A stretch of DNA of 57,104 nucleotides, taken from the NCBI RefSeq assembly GCF_000355905.1, contig NZ_APLF01000013.1, forward strand, positions 119-57,222. The letters run 5' to 3'. Source of the DNA: Psychroflexus gondwanensis ACAM 44 (GTDB lineage: Bacteria > Bacteroidota > Bacteroidia > Flavobacteriales > Flavobacteriaceae). Made by a program: the position numbers and the translations under genes. The first letter of the stretch is position 1, and each line of letters starts with the position of its first letter. The notes beneath the pieces were generated by a model, which was not told the DNA's origin, ran no database searches, and worked only from the letters and a program-made list of their open reading frames with translations. Below are positions 27,861 through 36,833 of this stretch, one piece after another.

Positions 27861-28736
27861 ATGAAACTAGCTATCGAATGGTTTTTAAACCCGGACCACT
27901 TACCAATAATCGTTGCCGAAGAAAAGGGGTTTTTGAAAAAAAATGGAATTACCGATTTTGAATTGATAGTTCCAACAGACCACTACGATGGACTTCAAGA
28001 TCTCATTGAAGGAAACATACAATTCGCAACCAACGAACCTTTGCACCTCATTGAGCAGTATCATCCAGAATTCCTTTCTCTTGGAACTTATTTTGAAACC
28101 AAAGGTGGTGTTATCATGAAAACAACTTCTTATGAAGCCCTAAAGAAAGGGGAGAAAATCCAAGTTGCCACTCCAGTTTCTAATGAGAAAACTAATGGTA
28201 TTGGCCTTGAAATTATAAAGCGCTATGCGGCTAAACAAGGCGTAAACATCAAGCCTTCACAGGTTGAATTTGTTGCTAAGGATTTTTATCTTATCAAACA
28301 CATGAAAGAGGGTGCAGATGCAGGATGGCTGTATTTTTACAATTTTGAAGGTATTGAAGCTAAGCATGAAAATATGGATGTCATCCATATGGACGCCGAT
28401 TCGGCTGGGTTCGCTAATTTTTGTGCTTTAGATCTTTTCACTTCAAAATCGTATTATCAAAAAGATAAAGAAAAAGTAAATGCATTCGTAGAAGCTATCC
28501 AAGAGGCTATTCAATTTATTGAAACAAATCCAGAGGAAGCTTATGGTATTTACTATGCGTATACAAAAGAAAAATCAACTCCATTGATGGACGATATCTT
28601 GAAAGCTACAGCCAAATGTTTTAGTAAAGATTTTGAATCTTCATCGGAAAAAGAGCTTCCTATTTTGAAGTTCTTTAATGAGATCGGCATCACAGATTTA
28701 AGTGAAGATAAATTCAAAAAGGCATTTTTAAATTAA
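27861..28736 (+). CDS. NMT1/THI5-like protein without signal peptide
   Basis: A 291-residue protein of the NMT1/THI5-like, substrate-binding-protein-type fold: KLAIEWFLNPDHLPIIVAEEKGFLKKNGI is the typical start, followed by a DLIEGNIQFATNEP block. Homologues are either periplasmic binding proteins of pyrimidine-precursor ABC transporters (ThiY) or eukaryotic HMP-phosphate synthases (THI5). This one starts directly at the first strand with no signal peptide or lipobox, and no permease or ATPase gene is nearby. By eye, a histidine (LHLIE) falls near the THI5 donor histidine, but the PLP-binding lysine position appears to be Asn, and only one Cys is present where THI5 has a Cys cluster. Role in the operon is unknown; thiamin-precursor handling is inferred. 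Confidence 0.75.
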   Translation: MKLAIEWFLNPDHLPIIVAEEKGFLKKNGITDFELIVPTDHYDGLQDLIEGNIQFATNEPLHLIEQYHPEFLSLGTYFETKGGVIMKTTSYEALKKGEKIQVATPVSNEKTNGIGLEIIKRYAAKQGVNIKPSQVEFVAKDFYLIKHMKEGADAGWLYFYNFEGIEAKHENMDVIHMDADSAGFANFCALDLFTSKSYYQKDKEKVNAFVEAIQEAIQFIETNPEEAYGIYYAYTKEKSTPLMDDILKATAKCFSKDFESSSEKELPILKFFNEIGITDLSEDKFKKAFLN

Positions 28737-28741
28737 AAGCA

Positions 28742-29551
28742 ATGTTAGAAAATCAAATTTACGAACAACTATCAAATTTAAAATCCAAAACTCCTCTTGT
28801 AGAGGCCATTACCAATTATGTGACTATAAACGATTGTGCTAATATATTGTTGAGTATTGGTGCATCACCAGCCATGTGCGAATCTGCAGATGAAGCTTAT
28901 GATTTTACGAAACTTGCCAACGCTGTTTACCTAAATATTGGAACCTTAACCAAAGAGCAGGAGCTAGCGATGCCACAAGCTGTTAAAGCAGCAGATGAGC
29001 TTAACATACCCGTGATTTTGGACCCAGTAGGATGTGCAGCTATCCCAAGACGAATTGGTTTTATCGATAAGTTAAGATCTTTCGGTAAAGTAGATATTAT
29101 TAAAGGTAATCTTGGCGAGATCAAATCTTTGGCAGGAGTAGAAACTAAAGTGCGTGGAGTGGATTCCTTAGATATGGGTGAGGATGGTGTAGAAGTTTGT
29201 CAACAACTAGCTAAAGATTGGAAATGTATTGTTGCAGCTTCAGGCAAAATTGATATTATAACCGACGGAGAAATAACAGCACTTGTTCATAATGGCGATG
29301 ACATGCTAACCAAAGTCACAGGTTCTGGGTGTATGCTTGGGGCACTTACTGCTGGATTTTGCGGAGCCAACACGGATAATTTATTGGCCTCTTGTATAGC
29401 GAGTTTCTTGAGCATGGGGATAGCTGGTGAACATGCTGCCCAGCACAATAGAGGGTGTTATCCTGGCAGTTTTAGAGTATTTCTTATCGATGAAATATAT
29501 AAACTTACTGATACGATTCTGAGAGATAAATCCAAGATTGAATTTGTTTAA
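28742..29551 (+). CDS. thiM: Hydroxyethylthiazole kinase ThiM
   Basis: A 269-residue ribokinase-like kinase that phosphorylates salvaged 4-methyl-5-hydroxyethylthiazole. The motifs TPLVEAITNYVTINDCANILLSIGASPAM at the N-terminus, NIGTL, DPVGCAAIPRR, IKGNLGEI and the catalytic block VTGSGCMLGALTAGF are typical. It starts five bases after the preceding gene. Confidence 0.95.
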   Translation: MLENQIYEQLSNLKSKTPLVEAITNYVTINDCANILLSIGASPAMCESADEAYDFTKLANAVYLNIGTLTKEQELAMPQAVKAADELNIPVILDPVGCAAIPRRIGFIDKLRSFGKVDIIKGNLGEIKSLAGVETKVRGVDSLDMGEDGVEVCQQLAKDWKCIVAASGKIDIITDGEITALVHNGDDMLTKVTGSGCMLGALTAGFCGANTDNLLASCIASFLSMGIAGEHAAQHNRGCYPGSFRVFLIDEIYKLTDTILRDKSKIEFV

Positions 29552-29596
29552 TTCGTATAATACCATATGATTAACCACTATCAAAATAATTGAATT

Positions 29597-30256
29597 ATGA
29601 ATTATAAATGGTTTCCTAAGACAATTGATCTAGTACATCCATTAATGAACCAAATTAAAAATCATGCGTTCATTAAAGAGTTAAGTGAAGGAACTTTAAG
29701 TGCTGAACAATTCCATTTTTATATGCATCAAGATGCCTTTTATCTAACTATTTACGGGAAGGTACTGGGTAATATCGCTACCCAATTAAAAGATCCTGAT
29801 CATTCGTTGGACTATATGAGTTTTGCAAATGGAACTATTGAAGTTGAAAAAGCCTTGCACAAAGAATTTATAAGTCAATTGGGAGGATTTAAGCCACCAG
29901 AGAAATCTCCAACTTGTAGCTTGTATACTGGTTTTCTTACTGAAGTTTATCAGTACGATTCTATAGAAGTAAGCTTATCTGCTGTTTTGCCTTGTTTTTG
30001 GATTTATAAAGAAGTCGGGGATTATTTGCTGTCAATTGCCAACACAAATAATAATCCTTACCAAAAGTGGATGGATACCTATGGAGGTGAGGATTTTTCA
30101 AATTCTGTTGATCGCGCTATTGAAATTACAGAGTATTATGCTCAAAATGCCACGTCCAAAGTAAGAGAAGAAATGACAGAAGCTTTTCTAAAGACTGCAC
30201 AACTGGAATGGATGTTTTGGGATAGTGCTTATCGCAAGGAAAAGTGGCCAGTTTGA
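29597..30256 (+). CDS. tenA: Aminopyrimidine aminohydrolase / thiaminase II TenA
   Basis: A 219-residue all-helical TenA protein. TenA hydrolyses amino-HMP-type degradation products to HMP, the pyrimidine salvage entry. The catalytic cysteine is C133 in LSAVLPCFWIYKE, and the C-terminal glutamate E204 in LEWMFWDSAY is also conserved. With thiM, thiD and thiE it completes a salvage route from broken-down thiamin. Confidence 0.93.
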   Translation: MNYKWFPKTIDLVHPLMNQIKNHAFIKELSEGTLSAEQFHFYMHQDAFYLTIYGKVLGNIATQLKDPDHSLDYMSFANGTIEVEKALHKEFISQLGGFKPPEKSPTCSLYTGFLTEVYQYDSIEVSLSAVLPCFWIYKEVGDYLLSIANTNNNPYQKWMDTYGGEDFSNSVDRAIEITEYYAQNATSKVREEMTEAFLKTAQLEWMFWDSAYRKEKWPV

Positions 30257-30289
30257 GCTAAAAAAACCATCATTAATAAATGACTAAAA

Positions 30290-31099
30290 ATGAAAACTTA
30301 CCCAAAGCTTTTAATTATAGCAGGAAGTGATTCTGGAGGTGGTGCAGGCATACAAGCTGATATAAAGTCGGCTGGAGCCTGCGGAGCTTATTCTGCAACA
30401 GTAATTACTGCTATTACAGCCCAGAACACCCTTGGTGTAAACGCCATTGAAGGAGTTTCTCCTCAGATGATTGCAAATCAATTTACAGCAGTGATGGAGG
30501 ATATTGGAGCAGATGCGGTAAAAATAGGGATGCTCCATTCTAAAGAGGTGATCGAAGAGGTCGCAAAGCTTCTTCAACATTACAAACCAAAACATATCGT
30601 TATAGATCCCGTTATGGTAGCGACTTCTGGTGATCGTTTGCTTCAGCAAGATGCCATACAAGCCTTGATGGATCAAATAATACCGCAGGCAGAAGTGATG
30701 ACACCTAATGTGCCCGAAATGGAGCTTCTCCTAGGTGAAAATATTGAAAATTCCACGGAGTTTTCAGACTATGCAAAAGCTTTGGCCGAAAAGTTTAAGG
30801 TCTCTGTATTACTTAAAGCTGGACACCTTAAAGGTGATAAATCTGTCGATATTTTATTCAATGTTAAAACAAAACAGATAACAAAATTGAGTTCCCCAAG
30901 AATCACAACCAAAAATACGCATGGTACAGGGTGTAGTCTATCTTCTGCATTAGCAAGTTATTTGGCTCAAGGTTTTAGTTTAGAAGAAGCGTCTCAAAAA
31001 GCAAAAACATTTATTTACCAAGCTATCAAAGCGGGTAGTGACTATAAATTGGGCAAAGGCTCAGGCCCAATTCATCATTTTTATAAGTTGGGAGGCTAA
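30290..31099 (+). CDS. thiD: HMP/HMP-phosphate kinase ThiD
   Basis: A 269-residue ribokinase-family enzyme phosphorylating hydroxymethylpyrimidine twice. Motifs are AGSDSGGGAGIQADIKS at the N-terminus, AQNTLGV, VKIGMLHS, IDPVMVATSGDRL, TPNVPEMELLL and the catalytic THGTGCSLSSALASYLAQG. It is the last gene of the thi operon. No thiC, thiG, thiH, thiS or thiF is present in the window. Convergent with the DUF885 gene 16 bases away. Confidence 0.95.
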   Translation: MKTYPKLLIIAGSDSGGGAGIQADIKSAGACGAYSATVITAITAQNTLGVNAIEGVSPQMIANQFTAVMEDIGADAVKIGMLHSKEVIEEVAKLLQHYKPKHIVIDPVMVATSGDRLLQQDAIQALMDQIIPQAEVMTPNVPEMELLLGENIENSTEFSDYAKALAEKFKVSVLLKAGHLKGDKSVDILFNVKTKQITKLSSPRITTKNTHGTGCSLSSALASYLAQGFSLEEASQKAKTFIYQAIKAGSDYKLGKGSGPIHHFYKLGG

Positions 31100-31115
31100 C
31101 CTTTTATATTTTGAG

Positions 31116-32825
31116 CTAACTTTTATTTTTATCAATAAATGTATTAATACGTTGTTCTAAAATCGGTAAGGTGACAACCCCTTGTTCAAGAATAACTTCA
31201 TGAAACTCACGGATATCAAATCCACTGCCAAGCATTTTCTCAGCTTTCGCTCGTAATTCGCGAATTTTGATCTCACCAATTTTGTAAGAAACGGCTTGTC
31301 CTGGCCATGAAATATAGCGATCTACTTCGGTATTGATATTGTGTAACGAAAGGGCTGTCTCTTTGGTGAAATAGTCTACAGCTTCCTCTCGAGTCCATCC
31401 CATGGAATGAATTCCCGTGTCTATAACTAAACGACAAGCACGCCATTGTTCGTAAGTCAGTTTTCCAAATCGCTCATAGGCGGTGGTATAAATCCCCATT
31501 TCTTCAGCAAGGAACTCAGAGTACAATCCCCAGCCTTCTCCATAGGCAGATAAATACATGTTTTTTCTAAACTTAGGAATGCTATCGCCAAGCTCTGCAT
31601 TACGGGCATTTTGTAAATGATGTCCAGGCACTGCTTCGTGAGCAGTTAACGAGGGTAAAACATATAAAGGTCGGCTGGGCAAATTATAGGTGTTGACCCA
31701 GTAATACCCAGGCTGAGTGTCATTGGAAGCGCCAATATAGCGGCCTGTGGTATATTTAGGAGCAATGGCATCGGGGACTTTTGTGACACCGTAGGGTTTC
31801 CTAGGTAAAGTTTTGAAATAAGCCGGGAGTTTGGCATCGATACGCTTGGCTATATCACGGGCTTCTTTTAAAAGTTCTTCTCCAGTTTTAGCATAAAACT
31901 GCTCATCGGTTCTGAGGAATTGGATGAACTCTTCAAAGCTACCCTCAAAACCTAGGTTAGTTATGATAGCTTTCATTTCTGAATTGATTCTCGCCACTTC
32001 ATCCATACCAATTTGATGAATGTCTTCAGCGGTTAGATCCAAGGTTGTATAGTAATTTAACCGATTTTGATAGTAGGCTTCGCCTTGCGGTCCTTCTGAA
32101 ACCCCTAAAGTAGTTTTAGTAGTGGGTAAATATTCCGTTTCAAAAAAGCTTTTAATACGCTTAAATTGTGGAATGACATTGGCTTTTATGGCCGCTTTTG
32201 CTGCTTGAATCACAGAGTCTTTTTGAGATTCTAATAGAGTAGAAGGGAGGTTCTGAAAAGGTTCGTAAAAGTAACTGTCTTCAGGTTGGTCAACGATTTG
32301 AGAATCGTAAGTCGACTCATAGCCTTCAAAAATCACTCGGGGTTGGGTGATGCCTTTTTTTAAGCCTTGTCTCAGAAGTTTAAAGTGTTGGTCCACATAA
32401 GTAGGAATAGCGTTGAGTTTATTGAGATAAGCTTTCACTTGCTCATAAGTGTTGAGGTCTCTCACTTCATAAGATAGGCTAAGATGGAAACCAGAATCGG
32501 ACAGTAGCGGATTTAAGTAGGCTTCAAACTCGTAGAAGTCCACTGTTTCCTTAAGCTTAAACTTTAGCATTTCTAATGAAATCTGTTCAGTTTCTGAAAG
32601 TTGGCTGTTATCCATTTCAGCTAAATCGGTAAGGAGTTGACTCGCAAAATCTGCTTCTTGTTGGTAATAAGCTTTTGTGTATAAACCCAAGGGATAGATT
32701 TTTTGGTCGTAACCTTTATGGTCTTGATAGGTCTGAACGATGGAATCTAATTGCCGACTTGGGGTCTGACTCTTAGCTAAATTCACCACTAAAAGGCAGA
32801 CTATAGAACATATAATGTATTTCAT
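31116..32825 (-). CDS. DUF885 family exported metallohydrolase-like protein
   Basis: A 569-residue protein with an N-terminal signal peptide (about 1-19, ending AKS). The DUF885 signature HEAVPGHH occupies residues 396-403, a HExxxGHH-type metal site, with further conserved parts YYWVNTYNLPSRPLYVLPSLT just before it and GWGLYSEFLAEEMG after it. Members are assumed to be zinc-dependent peptidases, but activity is rarely demonstrated. It is monocistronic, with a TATCTTTA element (minus strand, 32845-32852) as a possible -7 box. Confidence 0.85.
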   Translation of the reverse strand: MKYIICSIVCLLVVNLAKSQTPSRQLDSIVQTYQDHKGYDQKIYPLGLYTKAYYQQEADFASQLLTDLAEMDNSQLSETEQISLEMLKFKLKETVDFYEFEAYLNPLLSDSGFHLSLSYEVRDLNTYEQVKAYLNKLNAIPTYVDQHFKLLRQGLKKGITQPRVIFEGYESTYDSQIVDQPEDSYFYEPFQNLPSTLLESQKDSVIQAAKAAIKANVIPQFKRIKSFFETEYLPTTKTTLGVSEGPQGEAYYQNRLNYYTTLDLTAEDIHQIGMDEVARINSEMKAIITNLGFEGSFEEFIQFLRTDEQFYAKTGEELLKEARDIAKRIDAKLPAYFKTLPRKPYGVTKVPDAIAPKYTTGRYIGASNDTQPGYYWVNTYNLPSRPLYVLPSLTAHEAVPGHHLQNARNAELGDSIPKFRKNMYLSAYGEGWGLYSEFLAEEMGIYTTAYERFGKLTYEQWRACRLVIDTGIHSMGWTREEAVDYFTKETALSLHNINTEVDRYISWPGQAVSYKIGEIKIRELRAKAEKMLGSGFDIREFHEVILEQGVVTLPILEQRINTFIDKNKS

Positions 32826-32980
32826 GGATGTTTATTTTAAGGCTTAAAGATAGAGCATGTAAAGGAAATAGGCCAGTCTCATAAGTTCCAACTGAGGAGA
32901 TATTTTATAATAGTGGTTTTTAGATTTAGGGGTAAAAAAATATATAAGACATATTTATATTAGAATAAAGCTATTTTTTA

Positions 32981-33330
32981 AGCAAAAATTCATTGAAACC
33001 ACTCGAACTGACATTTCTAATATGCTATTATTGTCAAGTTTTTAAACCCCTAAAAAAAGCTGATATCAAGTTGTTTTGTCTCATCGAGTATCCCGACGTT
33101 TTTGTTGGGATGTATCGAGATGTGTCTTGTTATCTGAAGTGTTCTCGATACAATTTCAATGATTTTTTCAAGCAAAAATTCATTGAAACCACTCGAACAG
33201 ACATTTCTAATATGCTATTATCGTCAAGTTTTTAAACCTATAAAAAAAGCTGATATTTAGTTGTTTTGTCTCATCGAGTATCCCGACGTTTTCGTCGGGA
33301 TGTATCGAGATGTGTCTTGTTATCTGAAGC
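32981..33330. repeat. Two-copy 190-base-period duplication with REP-like hairpins
   Basis: The segment 32981-33140 is repeated at 33171-33330 with a period of exactly 190 bases and about nine differences over 160 bases by eye. Each copy ends in a hairpin, CCCGACG-TTTT-CGTCGGG in the second copy and CCCGACG-TTTT-TGTTGGG in the first, embedded between TCGAG/TCGAGA arms. The 30 bases between the copies hold another TCTCGATAC. The remaining parts of the 32826-33349 gap show nothing I can call a gene. Confidence 0.85.
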
Positions 33331-33349
33331 GTTTTATTTCTTAAAAAAC

Positions 33350-33784
33350 TCATTCCAACTCAGGTTTGTATTTACTGAAGTGGTTTCTTTCTGAAGGTAA
33401 ATCTACTTGTCTTAAAATTTGAAATAATTTAATAAGTGACTGCTCATCAATTAAACTTGGATCAATGGATAACTTCCTTGCTTCTGATTTGAGAATATAG
33501 TTGCTTTTTGTCCCATTAATCTCATAAACTTCATCTAGATTTATTTTATTACTAAATCCATAAAAGATATTCTTTTGGATGACACCATTTTCAATATGAA
33601 GATATTGATGTCTTGAATCGTAAAAGTTTTGGATCATGAAGAGTGCTCCAGAAACTAAATGAACATAACCAATCCAAAACGTATTATTATCTGTAAAAAC
33701 CAGATAAAGAATACCTAGGACAAACCAAAAAATTCCAAATATAAGATTAGTATTTTGCCTTCTCTTTTTAAATCTTACTTTCAT
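33350..33784 (-). CDS. Small membrane protein of unknown function
   Basis: A 144-residue protein with a basic N-terminus (KVRFKKRRQ), two adjacent membrane segments at about 13-30 and 36-51, and a soluble C-terminal part with a repeated beta-type pattern (YLHIENGVIQKNIFYGFSNKINLDEVYEI) that recalls small PH-like or bPH domains. I do not recognise a family with certainty. It stands alone, directly beside the duplicated repeats. Confidence 0.65.
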   Translation of the reverse strand: MKVRFKKRRQNTNLIFGIFWFVLGILYLVFTDNNTFWIGYVHLVSGALFMIQNFYDSRHQYLHIENGVIQKNIFYGFSNKINLDEVYEINGTKSNYILKSEARKLSIDPSLIDEQSLIKLFQILRQVDLPSERNHFSKYKPELE

Positions 33785-33901
33785 TTTTAGCAGCGTTAGA
33801 TGAATTTATATTTTAAATATAATTAAAGTCTGAAAATTCATATGAGTCTTTAGTATTATATCTTCCCAAAAATTCCTTTTGGATAAATAAACGAAAACGA
33901 T

Positions 33902-34227
33902 TTGAATAAAACTATAGAATGGATAAATCAAAATCCATCCGAACAAGATGATAAGGAATTCGTATCAAAATCTGCAGATTTTATAAAATTTCGATTTTTC
34001 AATTACCCTGACTTTACCATAAATAACAGCGAAACTATAGAGCTCGATATAGAATGGGAAGGGCATAAATAGGAAAACTATTATGCAAATTTTTATTCCT
34101 ATAATCAACTCTTTGATAAGCTTGAAAGCAAAAAAATGATAATCTTAAGGTTTGTGTAATAGAAGAAGAAAGGTTTATTTCAAAGTTCCAGAGTTATGTA
34201 AGTCTAACGCTCCCCAGTATATATTAA
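33902..34227 (+). pseudogene. Broken small gene (in-frame stop plus frameshift)
   Basis: A coherent reading begins at a TTG at 33902 (NKTIEWINQNPSEQDDKEF) and runs 56 residues to a TAG at 34070-34072. The same frame continues sensibly (ENYYANFYSYNQLFDKLE), then after the A7 run near 34131 the sense moves to the +1 frame (NDNLKVCVIEEERFISKFQ) and ends at TAA 34225-34227. One nonsense change (CAG to TAG fits) and one frameshift would restore a protein of about 108 residues. The family is not recognised; size and neighbourhood recall small immunity-type proteins, which is speculation. Confidence 0.6.
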
Positions 34228-34320
34228 CCTTAACTTATATTTTTACTTCTATTTAATACCTAAACGTAATAGGAATAAAACTCGATATCCGTCTAATAAA
34301 TAGATTTTTAATGAACTGAT

Positions 34321-35490
34321 TTATGGATTTTTCAATTTTAGCTTTTTAAGCTTAAACATAATTGCAGCGCTTGTATAGCCGCCCTCCGTTCCGTCTACAA
34401 AATGAATGTGTTTTTCTTCTCTATTTTCTATATAACAGGACATTATAGACGCGTGAGTAATATGCATACCGTAAATAATTTTATCCTTAGATTCTAAATC
34501 ATCAAGTAGTCTTTTTAATTTATTTATCTGTTTATCTGTTCCTGAAATTACAGTATTTAATAAACCATCTAGCATTATCGTGTCTGATAATTGGGTAACT
34601 CTATATTTATATAATTTGCCCGCCTTTAAAAATTTAAAATAAAAAGTGCCAATCATTGTAACTAGCCAATTACTAACTAAATAAGTCATTTGGTATTTCC
34701 CTATTTTAGCATACATCTCTTTTCTGATTGTTTTTAAAGATGTATTTAGTTTTAATTTAAACGTAGAAATTGGGTTACGCTTTTCTAAGTTACCAAAGAC
34801 CAAATCTATTTCCTTCATAATGGTGCTATATACTTCAGCTTGATTTTCTTCGTTATCACAATCTATAAGTAGACATATCACTTTTTTGCCAGTTTGGTTT
34901 GGTTGGATTTCATCCCATCTGCATTCCATACCTTTTAAATTAAGTTCTGTTTTTTTACCATTAGCTGTTGCAGATGCTTTAAAATTCTCTTTGATTAAGA
35001 GTTCTGCATATTTCAAGCCATTACCAAGAACTACAGGAGTTGTAAGGTATTTATTATGCCTAATTTTGGTAATTCTTATGCTAACATTGTTAGAATACAC
35101 TGTATCGACCTCTATTTGTCCTACTCGTAAATTCAACTGCAATGTTTTTTTAATATGTTGGCTGTAGTTATTCAAGGCTAATAGAATTGGCTCTAACACA
35201 GTATTTGGAACGATAAATGTAGAACCGTCTCCTCCAAAAAAATAAGGAATCTTAAGTGTATGATCAACCTTTTTTAGAGTGTTCAAAACGGTTATTATAC
35301 TACCTGTTGCACTTAGGTTAACATCGTTATGAAGACCCTGGGCAACTGCATCTGTAGAATTTTCTATATCTGCTACTACGACGGACCAATTTCGAGGAAC
35401 ACTAGAAAATAATTTTTCATTCTTTAAAAGCTCTGTAAGAGGCAAGTTGTTTTTAGAAATATTCTTGTAAAAATCTAAATCTATTTTCAT
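34321..35490 (-). CDS. DUF3095 family protein (nucleotidyl-cyclase-like)
   Basis: A protein of about 389 residues from the ATG ending at 35490; a GTG nine bases upstream is also possible. It carries the DUF3095 signatures VVVADIENSTDAVAQGLHNDVN and IPYFFGGDGSTFIVP. The two aspartates, D44 of VADI and D91 of GGDG (numbered from the GTG), sit where class III cyclases and GGDEF proteins hold metal. A second segment, CRWDEIQPNQTGKKVICLLI, and a C-terminal VDGTEGGYTSAA are also family-like. No signal peptide or transmembrane helix is obvious. Catalytic activity has, to my knowledge, not been established for the family. It lies alone among decaying genes. Confidence 0.75.
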   Translation of the reverse strand: MKIDLDFYKNISKNNLPLTELLKNEKLFSSVPRNWSVVVADIENSTDAVAQGLHNDVNLSATGSIITVLNTLKKVDHTLKIPYFFGGDGSTFIVPNTVLEPILLALNNYSQHIKKTLQLNLRVGQIEVDTVYSNNVSIRITKIRHNKYLTTPVVLGNGLKYAELLIKENFKASATANGKKTELNLKGMECRWDEIQPNQTGKKVICLLIDCDNEENQAEVYSTIMKEIDLVFGNLEKRNPISTFKLKLNTSLKTIRKEMYAKIGKYQMTYLVSNWLVTMIGTFYFKFLKAGKLYKYRVTQLSDTIMLDGLLNTVISGTDKQINKLKRLLDDLESKDKIIYGMHITHASIMSCYIENREEKHIHFVDGTEGGYTSAAIMFKLKKLKLKNP

Positions 35491-35499
35491 ATTTACCAC

Positions 35500-35946
35500 A
35501 TATCTATTTTACCAAGTTTGAATTTCAAGGTCATGTTCAAACTCAGCATAAAACTAGTTCTTTTTAAAGTTATACATCCTTCTTCTACTCAACTCTGAAT
35601 TCTTGTCTTTAGCTCACCTTTAAGTTGGCAAAAGATTGGGCCAAGGCCAAATTTGAAATCGTAAATTATTAGAGGGTGAGGAAAAATAATTTTTTATTTA
35701 TGGGTCTTAGTTTTGATTACTCAAGTCGCTTTGGTTGATTCAATTAGGTCAGTGTAGGAAGGAGCTTTTGTGGTTTAGGGGTTGTAATTTAGTTCCTAAA
35801 ATATAGTTTTTCACTGTAATGCGTTTGATAGAATTCAACCAGAGAGTTATTCAGCCATATTTTTCAATCTAGATGGAGTGAGCAGTTCCAGAATTTGCTA
35901 GATTCAGCACACAATTATTTTTTTATAAACTTGCTTAAATCCGATT
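35500..35946. other. Intergenic stretch without recognisable content
   Basis: About 450 bases between the DUF3095 gene and a small membrane protein. No frame stays open for long, and I see no convincing RNA or repeat. It may be remnant DNA of a lost gene. Confidence 0.5.
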
Positions 35947-36222
35947 TTAAAAGAAAGTTCCAAGTGTAACTATCGAGCAAATTGCTAATAATAAAACACT
36001 AATTATCAATAAAAAACTCTTTTTATTTTTCATTAAGTACTTTATTCCGATGACTAAAAAAACAATTTGTGCAATAAGAAATGGTATTGTCAATAATTCT
36101 CTAAAAACTCCAATTAAAACAAAATCTATTTTGTAAAAGTTAATCAGCCAAATCACTATAAAGTAAGATACAATTGCAAAATTCACAATTGTTAGGCTTT
36201 TATTTGTTATTAATTTGTCCAT
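35947..36222 (-). CDS. Small three-helix membrane protein, unknown function
   Basis: A 91-residue hydrophobic protein with three predicted membrane segments at about 13-30, 38-62 and 69-90, separated by short basic turns (KYLMKNKKS). No motif identifies a family. A length and topology like this occur in many uncharacterised Bacteroidota proteins. It could be expressed on its own. Confidence 0.55.
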   Translation of the reverse strand: MDKLITNKSLTIVNFAIVSYFIVIWLINFYKIDFVLIGVFRELLTIPFLIAQIVFLVIGIKYLMKNKKSFLLIISVLLLAICSIVTLGTFF

Positions 36223-36317
36223 TTATTCGAGTTTGAATGAGTTCCGCTATTGAATGGTAACTTTTATGTATAAAAACACCAACAACCTTTGAATCAGGCA
36301 TTAATCTAATAAATTTA

Positions 36318-36833
36318 TTATACTTTGTTGTTAATAATTACTTCTAATTCAGTGTTTTTATAAAATATTCCGAAAACCATTTTCTGTCTCCTACTACCGT
36401 GCCTAAGGTTCTTGTAAAGCTTAGAAAATTTTAAATCTGTTTTCTTCTCACTTTTCTTGACATCCCATATCCATCGATATATTTTTTCGTGGCTCAAGCA
36501 AGCTTCGTCATCAAGTTCTAAGTGCTTACTGTTAAGTTCTGGGCTCCACTTCTCATAGCGCAGTAGACCAGCGATACGCTCTTTTAGAGGTTTTGTGGAC
36601 ATTATTTGTTTAGCCTTATTCTTATGCCTGGTATCTGCACGTCTTTGGGCATTTGATGCTACATACTTTCCCGCTGTCCTACTTCGCTCAGCGATGTTCC
36701 GGCTCAGTTCTCTATAAATTGTACAGGGGACAACTAATAGAATTCTAGCGATTTCACTTTTACTAATTTCTGTTTCCAGTAAGGCTTGGATTTGATACCT
36801 TTGATGGAGGTTCAATTGATTGTATTTTTTCAT
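36318..36833 (-). pseudogene. Truncated IS30-family transposase
   Basis: The 171 residues begin with the IS30-type helix-turn-helix (YNQLNLHQRYQIQALLETEISKSEIARIL...TIYREL), continue through YVASNAQRRADTRHKNK and EKWSPELN...SHEKIYRWIW, and reach the linker NLRHGSRRQK. There the similarity stops: the DDE catalytic domain of about 150 residues is missing and is replaced by 20 unrelated residues. The element was therefore cut by a deletion and cannot transpose on its own. Confidence 0.85.

Noticed and set aside
32993..33235. 80-codon open frame on + within the duplicated element
   Set aside because: It runs through both the repeat unit and its hairpin, crosses into the second copy and has no recognisable protein pattern.
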